Assembly (NCBI RefSeq): GCF_900102725.1
Contig: NZ_FNJW01000008.1
Span: 992,001-1,056,000, forward strand
Length of the DNA: 64,000 nucleotides
Source of the DNA: Carnobacterium viridans
GTDB lineage: Bacteria; Bacillota; Bacilli; Lactobacillales; Carnobacteriaceae
Direction: 5' to 3'
The position numbers were made by a program, and so were the translations under genes. Positions within the stretch are counted from its first letter, which is position 1. Each line of letters begins with the position of its first letter. This document shows positions 17,669 through 27,370 of this stretch, one piece after another. The notes below the pieces were generated by a model. That model was not told the DNA's origin. It did no database searches and worked only from the letters and a program-made list of their open reading frames with translations.

Positions 17669-18631
17669 TTAGTATTGTTGATCGTAGTCAATCAAATTTA
17701 CAGGCAATTTTTCTTCAGCTAAGTAAGCTTTTAGATTTTCTTCAAAGATAGCGAATAGACGTTTTTTGAACTGTTCTGCAATTCCAGTAATATGCGGAGT
17801 AATCAAAACATCTTCTCTATTCCATAGTGCGCTCTCTTCTGGTAAGGGTTCTGTCTCAAAAACATCTAAACCGGCGAAAGCTAACTGACCATTATCAAGA
17901 GCTGCTATTAAATCATCTGTTTTAACTGTTGGTCCTCTTCCAACATTGACGAAAAGAGTTCCTTCTTTCATTTGGGAGAAAGTATCTTGATTAAAAAAGT
18001 AATGCGTTTTATCCGTATGCGGTAAGATATTTATGACGATGTCCGCTTGTTTCACTTGGTCAACTAGTTCCGGCTGCTTAATTAATTGATCCATGTATTC
18101 AACATCTCTTCCACTGCGATTTACACCGATTGTTTTCATGTTAAATGCTTTTGCCAATCGTCCAACTTCCACGCCGATTTTTCCGGTTCCTACAATCATG
18201 ATCGTTTTCCCATGCAATTCCATCAATTCATCTACTTGGTCCCATGTTTTAGTTTGTTGATCTTTAACTGCCTTTTGAATCCCTCTAGCGTAAGCCAACA
18301 GTATACCAAAAACTGATTCTGCAATTGGCACACTATGTATTCCGCTTCCATTAGTTAGTAAGATATTTTTTTGTTTTAGCTTTTCCAAATCAAGAAAATC
18401 GACACCCGCTGCTTTTCCTTGGGCCCACTTCAAGTGACTTTTTTCATTTTCTACTAATTCTTTTGAATATTGTCCTGTCCATCCATATATGATTTCAATA
18501 GATTCTAAAGAGATATCTTCCCAATCTGTTTCCCATCCTTTGATCAACTCATATTCTGGCGCTAGTTCTTTCAGCGCTTGAAGTTGTTCGGTTGTTGTTT
18601 CTTGTATCAGTAGAATACTTTTTTTAGTCAT
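17669..18631 (-). CDS. NAD-dependent D-2-hydroxyacid dehydrogenase family protein
   Basis: A 320-residue D-isomer-specific 2-hydroxyacid dehydrogenase of the phosphoglycerate-dehydrogenase/glyoxylate-reductase-like group. The nucleotide-binding glycine motif is IVGTGKIGVEVGRLAKAF (about 145-162). Catalytic residues fit the family: Arg in VNVGRGPTVK, Glu in DVFETEPLP and His in LITPHITGIAEQ. AAAGGAGATAC precedes the ATG. The substrate cannot be assigned; it is a single-gene unit. Confidence 0.88.
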   Translation of the reverse strand: MTKKSILLIQETTTEQLQALKELAPEYELIKGWETDWEDISLESIEIIYGWTGQYSKELVENEKSHLKWAQGKAAGVDFLDLEKLKQKNILLTNGSGIHSVPIAESVFGILLAYARGIQKAVKDQQTKTWDQVDELMELHGKTIMIVGTGKIGVEVGRLAKAFNMKTIGVNRSGRDVEYMDQLIKQPELVDQVKQADIVINILPHTDKTHYFFNQDTFSQMKEGTLFVNVGRGPTVKTDDLIAALDNGQLAFAGLDVFETEPLPEESALWNREDVLITPHITGIAEQFKKRLFAIFEENLKAYLAEEKLPVNLIDYDQQY

Positions 18632-18782
18632 TTTAGTATCTCCTTTTCCCTTTTCTTTTTATTATCTCATTACAAAAAAAGATAGCAAAGAATTTCCCTT
18701 GTCTATTTTCATTTTCTGTTAAATTAAGCGTCTTAAATGGTACAATAGAATGAAAGATAGAGGTTTAGAACGGGGTGCTTGG

Positions 18783-19823
18783 ATGGATAAAGAACATTTA
18801 CTGATGACAAAAATAATTATTGAGGGTGATTTTCATGATTTCCAACTATACAGTGGGAAGTTTTATTTGTGGACCAATCAAAAGACCCTGAACATCTACA
18901 ATTGGAACAAATGGATGCAACAATTAACTCTAATTGATCGCCCCATCTATTTGGAGCCACAACCCACTGAACAATTACGCGTTACATTAGATGACTTAGC
19001 CCCATTCTTAGAAAGAACCCTTTCCTTTTCTGAATCAATTTACGATAGTGCTTTATTTAATCATACCTTATATTTTTCAGATTATACTGGTTTTTATCGT
19101 TATTCTTTAGTAAGAAAAGACGCTGAAAAAATACGTATTTGGGAACAACCCGTCTACTCTATTTCCTTATCACCTAGAGGAAGAATGGCTTTATCTGCTG
19201 GAGAAGCTGGTCTTTTTGAATACTTGCTTTCTTCTTATTATTATTACGAGCAGCTTGAACGTCAAGTTGCAACACGTGTGTATCAACTCAATTCCTACTA
19301 TGCTTCTCAAGCGATATGGGATCATCATGATCTTATTCAATCTGGTCGAAGTCAATCTGAATTAACGTACAAAACTCAATTTGATGAACAAAAAGGTCAA
19401 TTGCACATTATGAATAGCCTACCCATGACGCAGCTAAGCGATTCTTTAACTAGTAGCGTACAAGAATATTTGCTACCTTTGTCTTTAAATCCGCCATCCA
19501 TGCAAGATGGACTTTTATTTTCATTTGAAATGGATCAGCAAAATGTAAAAAAAAATCACTTATATCGCTCTAAGTCTGTTCGCTTAATAGAGGAGCTGCC
19601 AGCTTCTCTTAAAAGTTCATCCTATTCACCCGATTTTTTACTAGTGATCCCTGCTTCACCTGTTTTTAAAGTTATCTTACAAAATGAAGCGATATTAGAA
19701 CTTCCCAGACAAGAGATCCAAAAATTTAGAATTTATAACCGAACACGACATTACCGCAATCAACTGCATGTTTTACTAGATGAGTCATTGACTTTATATC
19801 TTTTCACAGAAATTAATCGTTAA
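18783..19823 (+). CDS. Conserved-looking hypothetical protein, 346 residues
   Basis: I do not recognise the family. The protein lacks a signal peptide and membrane helices. It is rich in aromatic residues and beta-strand-like segments with recurring patterns (YSGKFYLWTNQKTLNIYNW, HTLYFSDYTGFYRYSL, VYSISLSPRGRMALSAGEAGLFEY), which would fit a beta-propeller-like fold. The ATG at 18783 is chosen because CGGGGTG lies just upstream; an ATG 11 codons earlier has no site. It stands alone, followed by a repeat element. Confidence 0.7.
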   Translation: MDKEHLLMTKIIIEGDFHDFQLYSGKFYLWTNQKTLNIYNWNKWMQQLTLIDRPIYLEPQPTEQLRVTLDDLAPFLERTLSFSESIYDSALFNHTLYFSDYTGFYRYSLVRKDAEKIRIWEQPVYSISLSPRGRMALSAGEAGLFEYLLSSYYYYEQLERQVATRVYQLNSYYASQAIWDHHDLIQSGRSQSELTYKTQFDEQKGQLHIMNSLPMTQLSDSLTSSVQEYLLPLSLNPPSMQDGLLFSFEMDQQNVKKNHLYRSKSVRLIEELPASLKSSSYSPDFLLVIPASPVFKVILQNEAILELPRQEIQKFRIYNRTRHYRNQLHVLLDESLTLYLFTEINR

Positions 19824-19838
19824 AAAGAGCCCCTAGAT

Positions 19839-20096
19839 AGCTCTTCGTAAAATGGTGTTGAGAGAACAAAAAAATTTCTTCTGAAATGGACGGGTTTGCT
19901 TGTGGAGAGCCATGGGAACGTCTGAAGCCTGTAGTCTTCAGAGCTTTCAAGCCTCAAATAAAGCGTAATCGCTGAAGCGCTAACGCTTTTTAATTCGCAT
20001 TGAATCCAATTCATGGCTACAAGCAAACCCTATTCCTCCAGAAATATGCTGTAACCAATTTAATTAAGCTATCAACACTAAAAAAGTATAGAGTCC
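19839..20096. repeat. Nested palindromic intergenic repeat, copy 3
   Basis: About 258 bases, from AGCTCTTCGTAAAATGGTGTTG to ATCAACACTAAAAAAGTATAGAG. Outer arms GTGTTGA and TCAACAC pair; the inner arms GGGTTTGCTTGTGG and CTACAAGCAAACCC pair almost perfectly, and CTGAAGCCTGTAGTCTTCAG forms a further hairpin. A 68-codon open frame on the minus strand inside it is not a gene. Confidence 0.88.
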
Positions 20097-20125
20097 TTAG
20101 TTGACCTAAGGACTCTATACTTTTT
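20081..20125. terminator. Bidirectional terminator before dps
   Basis: Stem AAAAAGTATAGAGTCCTTAG with CTAAGGACTCTATACTTTTT, a perfect 20-base stem. Its left part merges with the end of repeat copy 3. Confidence 0.95.
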
Positions 20126-20136
20126 TTCATTAATCA

Positions 20137-20604
20137 CTAAGCATCAAGTGGATCTTTACCTAAATAAGCTTGCAACATCCAAACCGTTTTATCTACACCT
20201 GATTTATACCCAATCAGCAAATCTTGTGTTGCGTCGTCTCCTGCTTCACCAGTGAGAACAATCCCTTTTGCTAATTTATCCCCAATGATTCTATAATCTG
20301 AAACCGTTGATGCTACCATTTCCTCAGCAGTTTCTTTTCCATCATATGGAGCTTCTTTAACTAAAGAATGTTCTAAAAATTCTCCCAAAGTTGCATAAGG
20401 TTTTCCACCTACTGCAATCAAACGTTCTGCTAATTCATCAAATTGTTCAGTTACTCCGTCATATAATTCTTCAAAGGTTTCATGCAATTTAAAAAAATGA
20501 GGACCTTTTACATAGAAGTGATGTTGATATAGCTTAATGTTAAAAACCCCATATGTTGCAACTAATTCATTTAACAATTCTTGTACTTCTGTTTGTTTTG
20601 CCAC
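20137..20604 (-). CDS. dps: Dps-family DNA-protecting ferritin-like protein
   Basis: Stores iron and detoxifies peroxide by ferroxidation, protecting DNA. From the GTG at 20604 the protein is 155 residues, the usual Dps length. The ferroxidase region YQHHFYVKGPHFFKLHETFEELYDG carries the typical His, Asp and Glu ligands, followed by FDELAERLIAVGGKPYATL and a C-terminal VWMLQAYLGK. GGAGG lies nine bases before the GTG; the longer upstream frame lacks a ribosome site. A PerR-like box overlaps its promoter. Single-gene unit. Confidence 0.92.
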   Translation of the reverse strand: MAKQTEVQELLNELVATYGVFNIKLYQHHFYVKGPHFFKLHETFEELYDGVTEQFDELAERLIAVGGKPYATLGEFLEHSLVKEAPYDGKETAEEMVASTVSDYRIIGDKLAKGIVLTGEAGDDATQDLLIGYKSGVDKTVWMLQAYLGKDPLDA

Positions 20605-20638
20605 TATTCCATTCCTCCTGTTTGTTTTATTTATTAAC

Positions 20639-20675
20639 TTATAGTTATTATAATCTAACTGAAATTTATAGTCTA
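20639..20675 (-). promoter_or_regulatory. dps promoter with overlapping PerR-like box
   Basis: On the minus strand: TAGACT (20675-20670), 17-base spacer, TATAAT (20652-20647). The plus-strand sequence TTATAGTTATTATAA (20639-20653) matches the B. subtilis PerR consensus TTATAATNATTATAA at all but one defined position and covers the -10 box. Direct PerR control is inference. Confidence 0.72.
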
Positions 20676-20858
20676 GCATAACCCCCTATTTTTAAAAATT
20701 ATTTGAACAATTGTTATTCATTAAATACGTAGACTATTTTACCCATTTAGATTGGTTTGTGGTCAATTTACGAATAAAAGAATCCCTAACATCGCATTTC
20801 ATAATTATTTGTGCTAAAATGGTCAAGATATATAAAAGAATAGGGGTAAATAAATTAA

Positions 20859-22487
20859 ATGATTACAGTAACTAATGTAAGTTTACAATTTTCAGATAGA
20901 AAATTGTTCGATGACGTAAATATAAAATTCATTCCCGGCAATTGTTATGGTCTCATTGGTGCAAATGGTGCAGGTAAGTCGACTTTCTTAAAAATATTAG
21001 CTGGTGAGATTCAACCTTCAACTGGTAATGTTTCTATGGGTCCCGATGAACGTTTGACTACTTTAAGTCAAAATCACTATGGTTTTGAAGATTATACTGT
21101 TTTAGAAACAGTTATTATGGGACACAAACGTTTATACGAAATAATGAAAGAAAAAGATGCTGTCTATATGAAAGCTGACTTCACGGATGCAGATGGTATT
21201 TTAGCTGCTGAACTAGAAGGCGAATTTGCTGAATTAGATGGTTGGGAAGCTGAACCTCAAGCCGCTGTTATGTTACAAGGTCTAGGAATTTCAGAAGCTA
21301 TGCATGATAAAAAAATGAGTGAGTTAACAGAAGGTTTAAAAGTTAAAGTCTTGTTAGCACAAGCTTTATTCGGTAAGCCTGACGTTCTTCTATTGGATGA
21401 GCCTACCAATGGTTTAGACAAACAATCAATTGAATGGTTAGAAGAATTCTTAATTGATTTCCCTAATACTGTTATTGTTGTTTCCCATGACCGTCACTTC
21501 TTAAACAAAGTTTGTACTCATATGGCTGACGTTGACTTTAGTAAAATCAAGTTATATGTTGGAAACTATGACTTCTGGTTAGAATCTAGCCAATTAGCTT
21601 CTAAATTACAAGGTAATGTAAATGCTAAAAAAGAAGAGCAGATTAAAGAGCTACAAGCCTTTATTGCTCGATTTAGTGCAAATGCGTCTAAATCAAAACA
21701 AGCAACGTCTCGTAAAAAAATGTTAGAAAAAATCACATTAGATGATATTCAACCTTCTTCTCGTCGTTACCCATTCGTTGGGTTTACTCCTGATCGTGAT
21801 ATCGGAAATGACTTGCTACGTGTTGAAAACATTTCTAAGACCATCGATGGCAAAAAAATATTAGATAATATTACTTTTACATTGAATAAAGATGATAAAG
21901 TTGCCTTTACCAGTAAAAATGATATTTCGATTACAGTATTGTTTAAAATATTGATGGGTGAAATGGAACCTGATACAGGTACCTTCAAGTGGGGAGTAAC
22001 GACTTCTCAATCTTATTTACCAAAAGATACAACTGATGAGTTTTTAAATGAAAGTTTAACTGTTGTTGACTGGTTACGTCAATTTGCTTCTGCTGAAGAA
22101 AATGACAATACATTCTTACGTAGCTTCTTAGGTCGTATGCTTTTCTCTGGTGAAGATGTACTGAAAGAAGTATCTGTTCTTTCCGGTGGAGAAAAAGTTC
22201 GTTGTATGTTATCTAAAATGATGTTGAGTAAATCAAACGTTTTAGTCATGGATGATCCTACAAATCACTTGGACTTAGAATCTATTACAGCTTTAAACGA
22301 TGGCTTGATTGCTTTTAAAGGCTCAATATTATTTGGTTCACATGACCACCAATTTATCCAAACCATTGCAAATCGTATTATCGAAATTTCTCCAAATGGA
22401 GTTGTCGATCGCGCTGAAACAACTTATGATGATTTCTTAGATAATAAGTCTGTTAAAGAACAAATTTCAGCTTTATATGCTAACTAA
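20859..22487 (+). CDS. ABC-F family ATPase (YkpA/YbiT type)
   Basis: A 542-residue translation-related ABC-F protein with two nucleotide-binding domains and a linker rich in Lys (about 255-300). Domain 1 has Walker A GLIGANGAGKST and Walker B VLLLDEPTNGLD but signature LTEGLKVK. Domain 2 has signature LSGGEKVR but a degraded Walker A (FTSKNDISITVLF) and Asp in place of the catalytic Glu (VMDDPTNHLD). So one composite site is canonical and the other degenerate. No membrane domain, as expected. The best upstream ribosome site, AGGGG, is rather far from the ATG. Confidence 0.88.
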   Translation: MITVTNVSLQFSDRKLFDDVNIKFIPGNCYGLIGANGAGKSTFLKILAGEIQPSTGNVSMGPDERLTTLSQNHYGFEDYTVLETVIMGHKRLYEIMKEKDAVYMKADFTDADGILAAELEGEFAELDGWEAEPQAAVMLQGLGISEAMHDKKMSELTEGLKVKVLLAQALFGKPDVLLLDEPTNGLDKQSIEWLEEFLIDFPNTVIVVSHDRHFLNKVCTHMADVDFSKIKLYVGNYDFWLESSQLASKLQGNVNAKKEEQIKELQAFIARFSANASKSKQATSRKKMLEKITLDDIQPSSRRYPFVGFTPDRDIGNDLLRVENISKTIDGKKILDNITFTLNKDDKVAFTSKNDISITVLFKILMGEMEPDTGTFKWGVTTSQSYLPKDTTDEFLNESLTVVDWLRQFASAEENDNTFLRSFLGRMLFSGEDVLKEVSVLSGGEKVRCMLSKMMLSKSNVLVMDDPTNHLDLESITALNDGLIAFKGSILFGSHDHQFIQTIANRIIEISPNGVVDRAETTYDDFLDNKSVKEQISALYAN

Positions 22488-22506
22488 TTTAGTTCTCTAT
22501 CACCTT

Positions 22507-22553
22507 AGACTGCTGGTGCTTCCTTTTTTATCAGGAACACTGCAGTCTATTTT
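22507..22553 (+). terminator. Terminator after the ABC-F gene
   Basis: AGACTGCTGGTGCTTCC pairs imperfectly with GGAACACTGCAGTCT, followed by a T-run. Confidence 0.8.
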
Positions 22554-22573
22554 TTCAGAGTTATTTAAAAGAG

Positions 22574-22616
22574 AAAAACTGCAATCCACAAGCTGACTTG
22601 TGGATTGCAGTTTTTT
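22574..22616. terminator. Bidirectional terminator before the GGDEF gene
   Basis: AAAAACTGCAATCCACAAG with CTTGTGGATTGCAGTTTTTT, perfect stem. It ends the minus-strand GGDEF gene. Confidence 0.93.
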
Positions 22617-22632
22617 CTTTTATAAAAATGAA

Positions 22633-23733
22633 TTATTCAGTTTCCATTTGTTTACAGATCACTTTATTTCTGCCTTGATCTTTCGCCAGATATAAGCAAC
22701 GATCAGCTAATCGAAATAATTTTTTCATATCTTTAGTTTGTGTTGAAGCCGCTAACCCAATTGAAACAGTCAATTGAATACTATCACCATTTTCTAATAA
22801 AAAAAGTTTTTTTTCTACACTCTTCCTGATCTTTTCTGCTATCTCCTGTTGATCTGAATAAGACAAGTCATTAAGAATTAAGCAAAATTCTTCTCCACCT
22901 ACACGGTAAATCATTTCATTATCAATAGCTTCAATTTTCAAAATAGTAGCTATTTGTCGTAAAACAAAGTTTCCATTAGAATGACCATAATTATCATTGA
23001 TCCATTTAAAATAATCTATATCAATCATCATTAATGCAGTGGTAGCTATTTTTTTTTCTAACTGAACCATTTGCCATTTATTTTTAAATTCTCTCATATT
23101 ATATAAACCAGTCAAAAAATCCATTCTTGCATGTTCTTGTTCATTTAAATAAAGAATGCGACTTGTTAACAAGTCTTCAATAAATGCAGTGACCATAATA
23201 ATGACAAGGCTAGAAAGTACCAATAAGCCGATGTAAACCAAACTATTCAATAGTAAATCTTGATATAAAAAGTGTAAATTTAATACAATCGTAGAAACAC
23301 AAATCGCATTTAGAATCAATAACACTCTATATTTGTTGTTCATTTTTTTAATTAAACTCTTATATACAATCGGCAAGAATAATCCTAAAAGAATGTACAT
23401 CATCGCGGAACGGATTGAAGCAGGGTTGACGCCCATTAGAAAGCGAAAAAATACCATCAAAACGACTACTGGAAAAACGGACTTCTCACCAAAATAATAA
23501 ATCAACAAAATTAGAATAATGTGTCTTAAGTCTAGTAATGCTTTATTAGGTAAATCAATTGAAAATAGCATTAACAAGAAGCTCGTTACACCAGCTACTC
23601 CAACCAATAGTATCTTTTCTTTTTTGTTTAGTGCAATATTTTTGTTATTTGGAATCAGTTTTATAAATATGTAAGATGCTGTACTAAGAATCGAAATGTT
23701 TGCGATCATATCTAAAATAATAGATGTCAGCAT
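22633..23733 (-). CDS. Membrane diguanylate cyclase with 5TMR-type sensor and GGDEF domain
   Basis: Makes the second messenger c-di-GMP from GTP. From the ATG at 23733 (GGAGGTG upstream) the protein has 366 residues: about six hydrophobic helices in a 5TMR-LYT-like N-terminus (residues 1-190) and a GGDEF domain (about 205-365). The catalytic loop reads RVGGEEF and the metal/GTP block ALMMIDIDYFKWINDNYGH is intact, so activity is expected. No RxxD inhibitory site precedes the loop. It lies 65 bases behind the EAL gene on the same strand. Confidence 0.9.
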   Translation of the reverse strand: MLTSIILDMIANISILSTASYIFIKLIPNNKNIALNKKEKILLVGVAGVTSFLLMLFSIDLPNKALLDLRHIILILLIYYFGEKSVFPVVVLMVFFRFLMGVNPASIRSAMMYILLGLFLPIVYKSLIKKMNNKYRVLLILNAICVSTIVLNLHFLYQDLLLNSLVYIGLLVLSSLVIIMVTAFIEDLLTSRILYLNEQEHARMDFLTGLYNMREFKNKWQMVQLEKKIATTALMMIDIDYFKWINDNYGHSNGNFVLRQIATILKIEAIDNEMIYRVGGEEFCLILNDLSYSDQQEIAEKIRKSVEKKLFLLENGDSIQLTVSIGLAASTQTKDMKKLFRLADRCLYLAKDQGRNKVICKQMETE

Positions 23734-23798
23734 ACAACACACCTCCATTAGGTTAGTTATAATAAATCAAAAATCTCTATTAATCTTTTTTTATTTTT

Positions 23799-24518
23799 TT
23801 AAGTCATTACGATATACTTTGAAGGTTTCCCAAAATAGTATCCTTGTTGAATGTCGATTCCATATTTTTTCATTTCATCACTTGTTTCGTAATCTTCAAT
23901 TCCTTCTATGATGAAATCAAGGTGATAATCGACAGCCACTTGTTTCCAAGCAGATAAAAAATGACGAAGTGTTTCTTTATTTAAGTTTTTCTTATTGCAT
24001 TTTACAATTGAAAATTTTATTTGTGTTAAATAAGAAGTGTACTTTAGCACTTCATCTAACGAATTTTTACCTGAACCAACGTCATCCATTGAAATACTAT
24101 AGCCCATTGCTTTCATGGATGCAAAAGTAGTTTGAAATTGGTGTTCTAAAACTTCAGAGCTAAATTTTCCTATCGATTCCGAAAACATCGGAGCCTCTTC
24201 TGTTATTTCTATAATCAACTGCTCAACATATGGCTGAAATGTTTTAAAAAAATTATGGGTTTCTGGATATAATAATTGTCTTGGTGCAAAATTAACTGAA
24301 AAAATAACGTTTGGAAATAATTTCAATAATCTTATCAATTCCTCTTGAAACCATTCTAAAAAATAACTATGTGCTTCCTTATTATAAATAATTTTCTCCA
24401 TTTGTTTTGCTGGATAGTAAGGATTTTTTTCTGTATTTCTTAATAAAATTTCATATCCAACGATTCGATTTTCTGATCTATCAACTTTAGGTTGGAAATA
24501 AAATTGGAACCCATCCAT
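23799..24518 (-). CDS. EAL domain c-di-GMP phosphodiesterase
   Basis: A 239-residue stand-alone EAL protein, expected to hydrolyse c-di-GMP. Motif 1 is EILLR instead of EALLR, with the metal-binding Glu retained. Other active-site blocks are visible: Asn in SVNFAPRQL, Glu in IIEITEE, Asp pair in MDDVGSG, Lys in QIKFS, Glu in IIEGIED and Gln in QGYYFGKP. So it is probably active. No sensor or membrane domain is attached. It pairs with the GGDEF gene directly downstream, likely one operon. Confidence 0.9.
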   Translation of the reverse strand: MDGFQFYFQPKVDRSENRIVGYEILLRNTEKNPYYPAKQMEKIIYNKEAHSYFLEWFQEELIRLLKLFPNVIFSVNFAPRQLLYPETHNFFKTFQPYVEQLIIEITEEAPMFSESIGKFSSEVLEHQFQTTFASMKAMGYSISMDDVGSGKNSLDEVLKYTSYLTQIKFSIVKCNKKNLNKETLRHFLSAWKQVAVDYHLDFIIEGIEDYETSDEMKKYGIDIQQGYYFGKPSKYIVMT

Positions 24519-24626
24519 TTGAAGACCTCCCTTGACTACTTTATCTATCGATTATTTATGTAGAAAATTGAGTCTGGAATAAATAAGCACTTAACTATTC
24601 CATTATCCAGTATTTCTTTATATATA

Positions 24627-24680
24627 AAACTACCTTCAATTGTCGTACTGGTTACCAGTATACCATTTCGAAGGTAGTTT
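24627..24680 (-). terminator. Terminator after the DEAD-box helicase
   Basis: AAACTACCTTC with GAAGGTAGTTT, containing an inner TACTGG/CCAGTA hairpin. Confidence 0.75.
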
Positions 24681-24731
24681 AAGTCGTTTCATGTTTACTC
24701 TAGTCAATAAACGCTCTAAAATAAATTCATC

Positions 24732-26183
24732 TTATTTTCTAGCTTTATGCACTTTTAATTTTTTCCCTTTAATCGTACGCTCTTGCATTTCTTCAATCAC
24801 TAATGGGCCTTTTCCATTTAAAATATCGATATATGTGACATTCTCTTGAATGGTAATAATACCAATGTCGTCAGCATTAATTCCAGGTATTTTAGCAATG
24901 GTCCCAACAAAGTCGACTGCACGCATCTTTTTCTTTTTACCGCCATTAAAATAAACTTTAGTAATGCCGCGATTCAATTCTTTTGAACGGACTTGTTTCA
25001 ATGGTGGACGTTCTTGCAATTTTTTATCGAAAGCAGATTTATGACTTTGGACTAATCGTGTAGTTGGCAAAGAAACTTCAATAACCGTCTGGCCAGCATA
25101 CTCTTTCACTTCATTCCACCATTTTTCTTCTCTAGGTGTAACCAATGTCAAAGCCATTCCAGTTTTTCCAGCTCTACCTGTACGACCAGTACGATGCACA
25201 AAGCTTTCTTTTTCTACAGGTACGTCAAAATTGACTACATGGGTAACATTTTCAATATCAATTCCTCTGGCAGCAACATCCGTTGCCACTAAATAACGAA
25301 ATCTTCCTTGTCTGAAATCATCCATAACTGAAAAACGATCCTCTTGAACCATTCCGCCATGAATTTTATCAATTGGCAATCCTGCTTTATTTAAAAATGT
25401 GTATAGGTTATTGACAGCTTCTTGAGTATTGCAAAAAATCATACAGGAATCTGGATTCTCCACCGTTAATAAATCAAGCAATTGTTGTTCTTTCTTGTCT
25501 TCTTGTACCTTGACACTTGATTGAATGATTTTAGGTTTTGATAATTCAGTTGTTTCGATAACAATAGACTGTTTATCCTGTTTCATATAAAAACTTGCTA
25601 TTCTCTCAATTTCTTTTGGCATTGTTGCTGAGAACAGTAGTGTTTGACGTTCTGCAGGTAAAAAGTTGATAATCGCTTCTACTTGGTCCGCGAAGCCCAT
25701 ATTTAACATCTCATCAGCTTCATCTAAGACTAAGCAGTCAATTTTTTCTACTTTGAAAGTTCCTTTTTGTAAGTGATCTAATACACGACCAGGTGTACCT
25801 ACAACAATATGGCTTTTTTGTTTTAACTCAGATTTCTGAGTGTCAAATGAGGCTTTACCATAGACTGCAGTAGCCTTTACTCTCTTTAAGCGACCGACAT
25901 TCATTAGATCTTCTTTCACTTGAATGGCCAGTTCTCTTGTTGGAACTAAAACGAGCACTTGAGGTTTATTTTCTTCCCAATCGACTTTTTCACATAGCGG
26001 CACTCCATAACTAACTGTTTTTCCGCTTCCTGTTTGCGATTCTACAATAACATCTTTTCCTTCTAATGCTAACGGAATCACTTCTTCTTGAACTTTAGTA
26101 GGATGAAAATAACGTAAGCTTGTTAATGCAGCAACAATTTCATCACTAATTGCAAATTCTTCAAATGTTTTCTTTTTATTCAT
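24732..26183 (-). CDS. DEAD-box RNA helicase with DbpA RNA-binding domain
   Basis: An ATP-dependent RNA helicase of the DbpA/YxiN type, acting in 50S ribosome assembly. The 483-residue protein has motif [24 protein letters not shown] in [15 protein letters not shown] in LFSATMP and [13 protein letters not shown]. After residue 395 it carries a basic linker and a C-terminal domain ([21 protein letters not shown]...[11 protein letters not shown]), the DbpA RRM that reads 23S rRNA hairpin 92 in the family. Start at the ATG at 26183 behind GAGG. Confidence 0.9.
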   Translation of the reverse strand: MNKKKTFEEFAISDEIVAALTSLRYFHPTKVQEEVIPLALEGKDVIVESQTGSGKTVSYGVPLCEKVDWEENKPQVLVLVPTRELAIQVKEDLMNVGRLKRVKATAVYGKASFDTQKSELKQKSHIVVGTPGRVLDHLQKGTFKVEKIDCLVLDEADEMLNMGFADQVEAIINFLPAERQTLLFSATMPKEIERIASFYMKQDKQSIVIETTELSKPKIIQSSVKVQEDKKEQQLLDLLTVENPDSCMIFCNTQEAVNNLYTFLNKAGLPIDKIHGGMVQEDRFSVMDDFRQGRFRYLVATDVAARGIDIENVTHVVNFDVPVEKESFVHRTGRTGRAGKTGMALTLVTPREEKWWNEVKEYAGQTVIEVSLPTTRLVQSHKSAFDKKLQERPPLKQVRSKELNRGITKVYFNGGKKKKMRAVDFVGTIAKIPGINADDIGIITIQENVTYIDILNGKGPLVIEEMQERTIKGKKLKVHKARK

Positions 26184-26399
26184 AATAACCTCTTTCAATT
26201 GTTCAGTTTCTATTAGTATAACAGCATATGCACAAAATTACTGTCTTTTAAAGAGATAATAGAGTAAAAATAATTAATTAGTGACCAGAATCTGAACTTT
26301 TGACTGTCCTTTCTCTATTGAGATCCGTATAAGAAAGTAAAAAAACGTGGTATACTACTAACAAAAATGATTGGTTTTTGTTTTATAGGAGGAATTATA

Positions 26400-27365
26400 G
26401 TGAAGACAATTCTTGTACTGCATACTGGCGGAACCATCTCAATGAGTGAAGATCAAACAACTGGAAAAGTATCACCAAACTCAGAAAACCCTTTAAATAA
26501 ACGCGGTCATTTATTTGATCATGTGGCGAATATGATTGTCGAGGATTTTTTCCACTTACCCTCTCCGCATATGACACCTGATAAAATGCTTTTATTAAAA
26601 AATAGAATCCAACAAGCGATTGCTGCTAATGAAGCGGATGGAATCGTCATTACCCATGGAACAGATACATTGGAAGAAACAGCGTATTTTTTAAATCTGA
26701 CACTAAAAACGACAATCCCGATTGTTGTAACAGGTGCTATGCGTTCAATCAATGAAGTCGGCTCTGATGGACTTTACAATTTCCAAAGTGCTATTTGGGT
26801 CGCTTTATCTGAAGAAGCTAAAGAGAAAGGTGTTTTGGTCGTGATGAATGATGAGATTCATACTGCACGATATGTGACCAAAACTCACACAAGTAATGTG
26901 GCTACTTTTCAAACACCTACATTCGGACCAATTGGATTGATTTCAAAAAATAAGGTACTCTTTTTTCAAAAATTAATCGAAGAAGAAGTTTATTCAATCG
27001 AGACGGTAGATAAAACTATTTTTCTATTGAAAGTTTACGCTGGAATGGACGGAACCTTATTTGATGCTATAAATCAACCTACTACTGATGGCCTTGTGAT
27101 TGAAGCTTTAGGTGCTGGGAACCTACCACCGGCTACTTTACCTGCTCTGAATCGTTTGATAGCCAATCATATTCCTATAGTGCTTGTGTCACGCTCATTT
27201 AACGGTATTGCACAAGATGTTTACGATTATAAAGGCGGAGGCAAGCAGCTGAGAGAAGCTGGCGTTATTTTTGCAACTGGATTCTCAGGCCCTAAAGCAC
27301 GTATTAAATTACAAGTGGTCTTAAGTCAAGGTGACTTATCTCGCTCACTTGAAGAATATTTTTAA
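26400..27365 (+). CDS. ansA: L-asparaginase
   Basis: Hydrolyses asparagine to aspartate and ammonia. From the GTG at 26400 (AGGAGG eight bases upstream) the protein has 321 residues, with no signal peptide, so cytoplasmic. The first catalytic threonine is in LHTGGTISM and the second motif is IVITHGTDTLEETAYFL; PIVVTGAMRSINEVGSDG carries the conserved substrate-binding residues. An ORF start 11 codons earlier overlaps the ribosome site. Single-gene unit. Confidence 0.93.
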   Translation: MKTILVLHTGGTISMSEDQTTGKVSPNSENPLNKRGHLFDHVANMIVEDFFHLPSPHMTPDKMLLLKNRIQQAIAANEADGIVITHGTDTLEETAYFLNLTLKTTIPIVVTGAMRSINEVGSDGLYNFQSAIWVALSEEAKEKGVLVVMNDEIHTARYVTKTHTSNVATFQTPTFGPIGLISKNKVLFFQKLIEEEVYSIETVDKTIFLLKVYAGMDGTLFDAINQPTTDGLVIEALGAGNLPPATLPALNRLIANHIPIVLVSRSFNGIAQDVYDYKGGGKQLREAGVIFATGFSGPKARIKLQVVLSQGDLSRSLEEYF

Positions 27366-27370
27366 GAAGA

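Noticed and set aside
19820..20026. 68-codon minus-strand frame, similar to one at 63516-63707
   Set aside because: Lies inside the nested palindromic repeat, has no ribosome site and is not conserved in the other copies.
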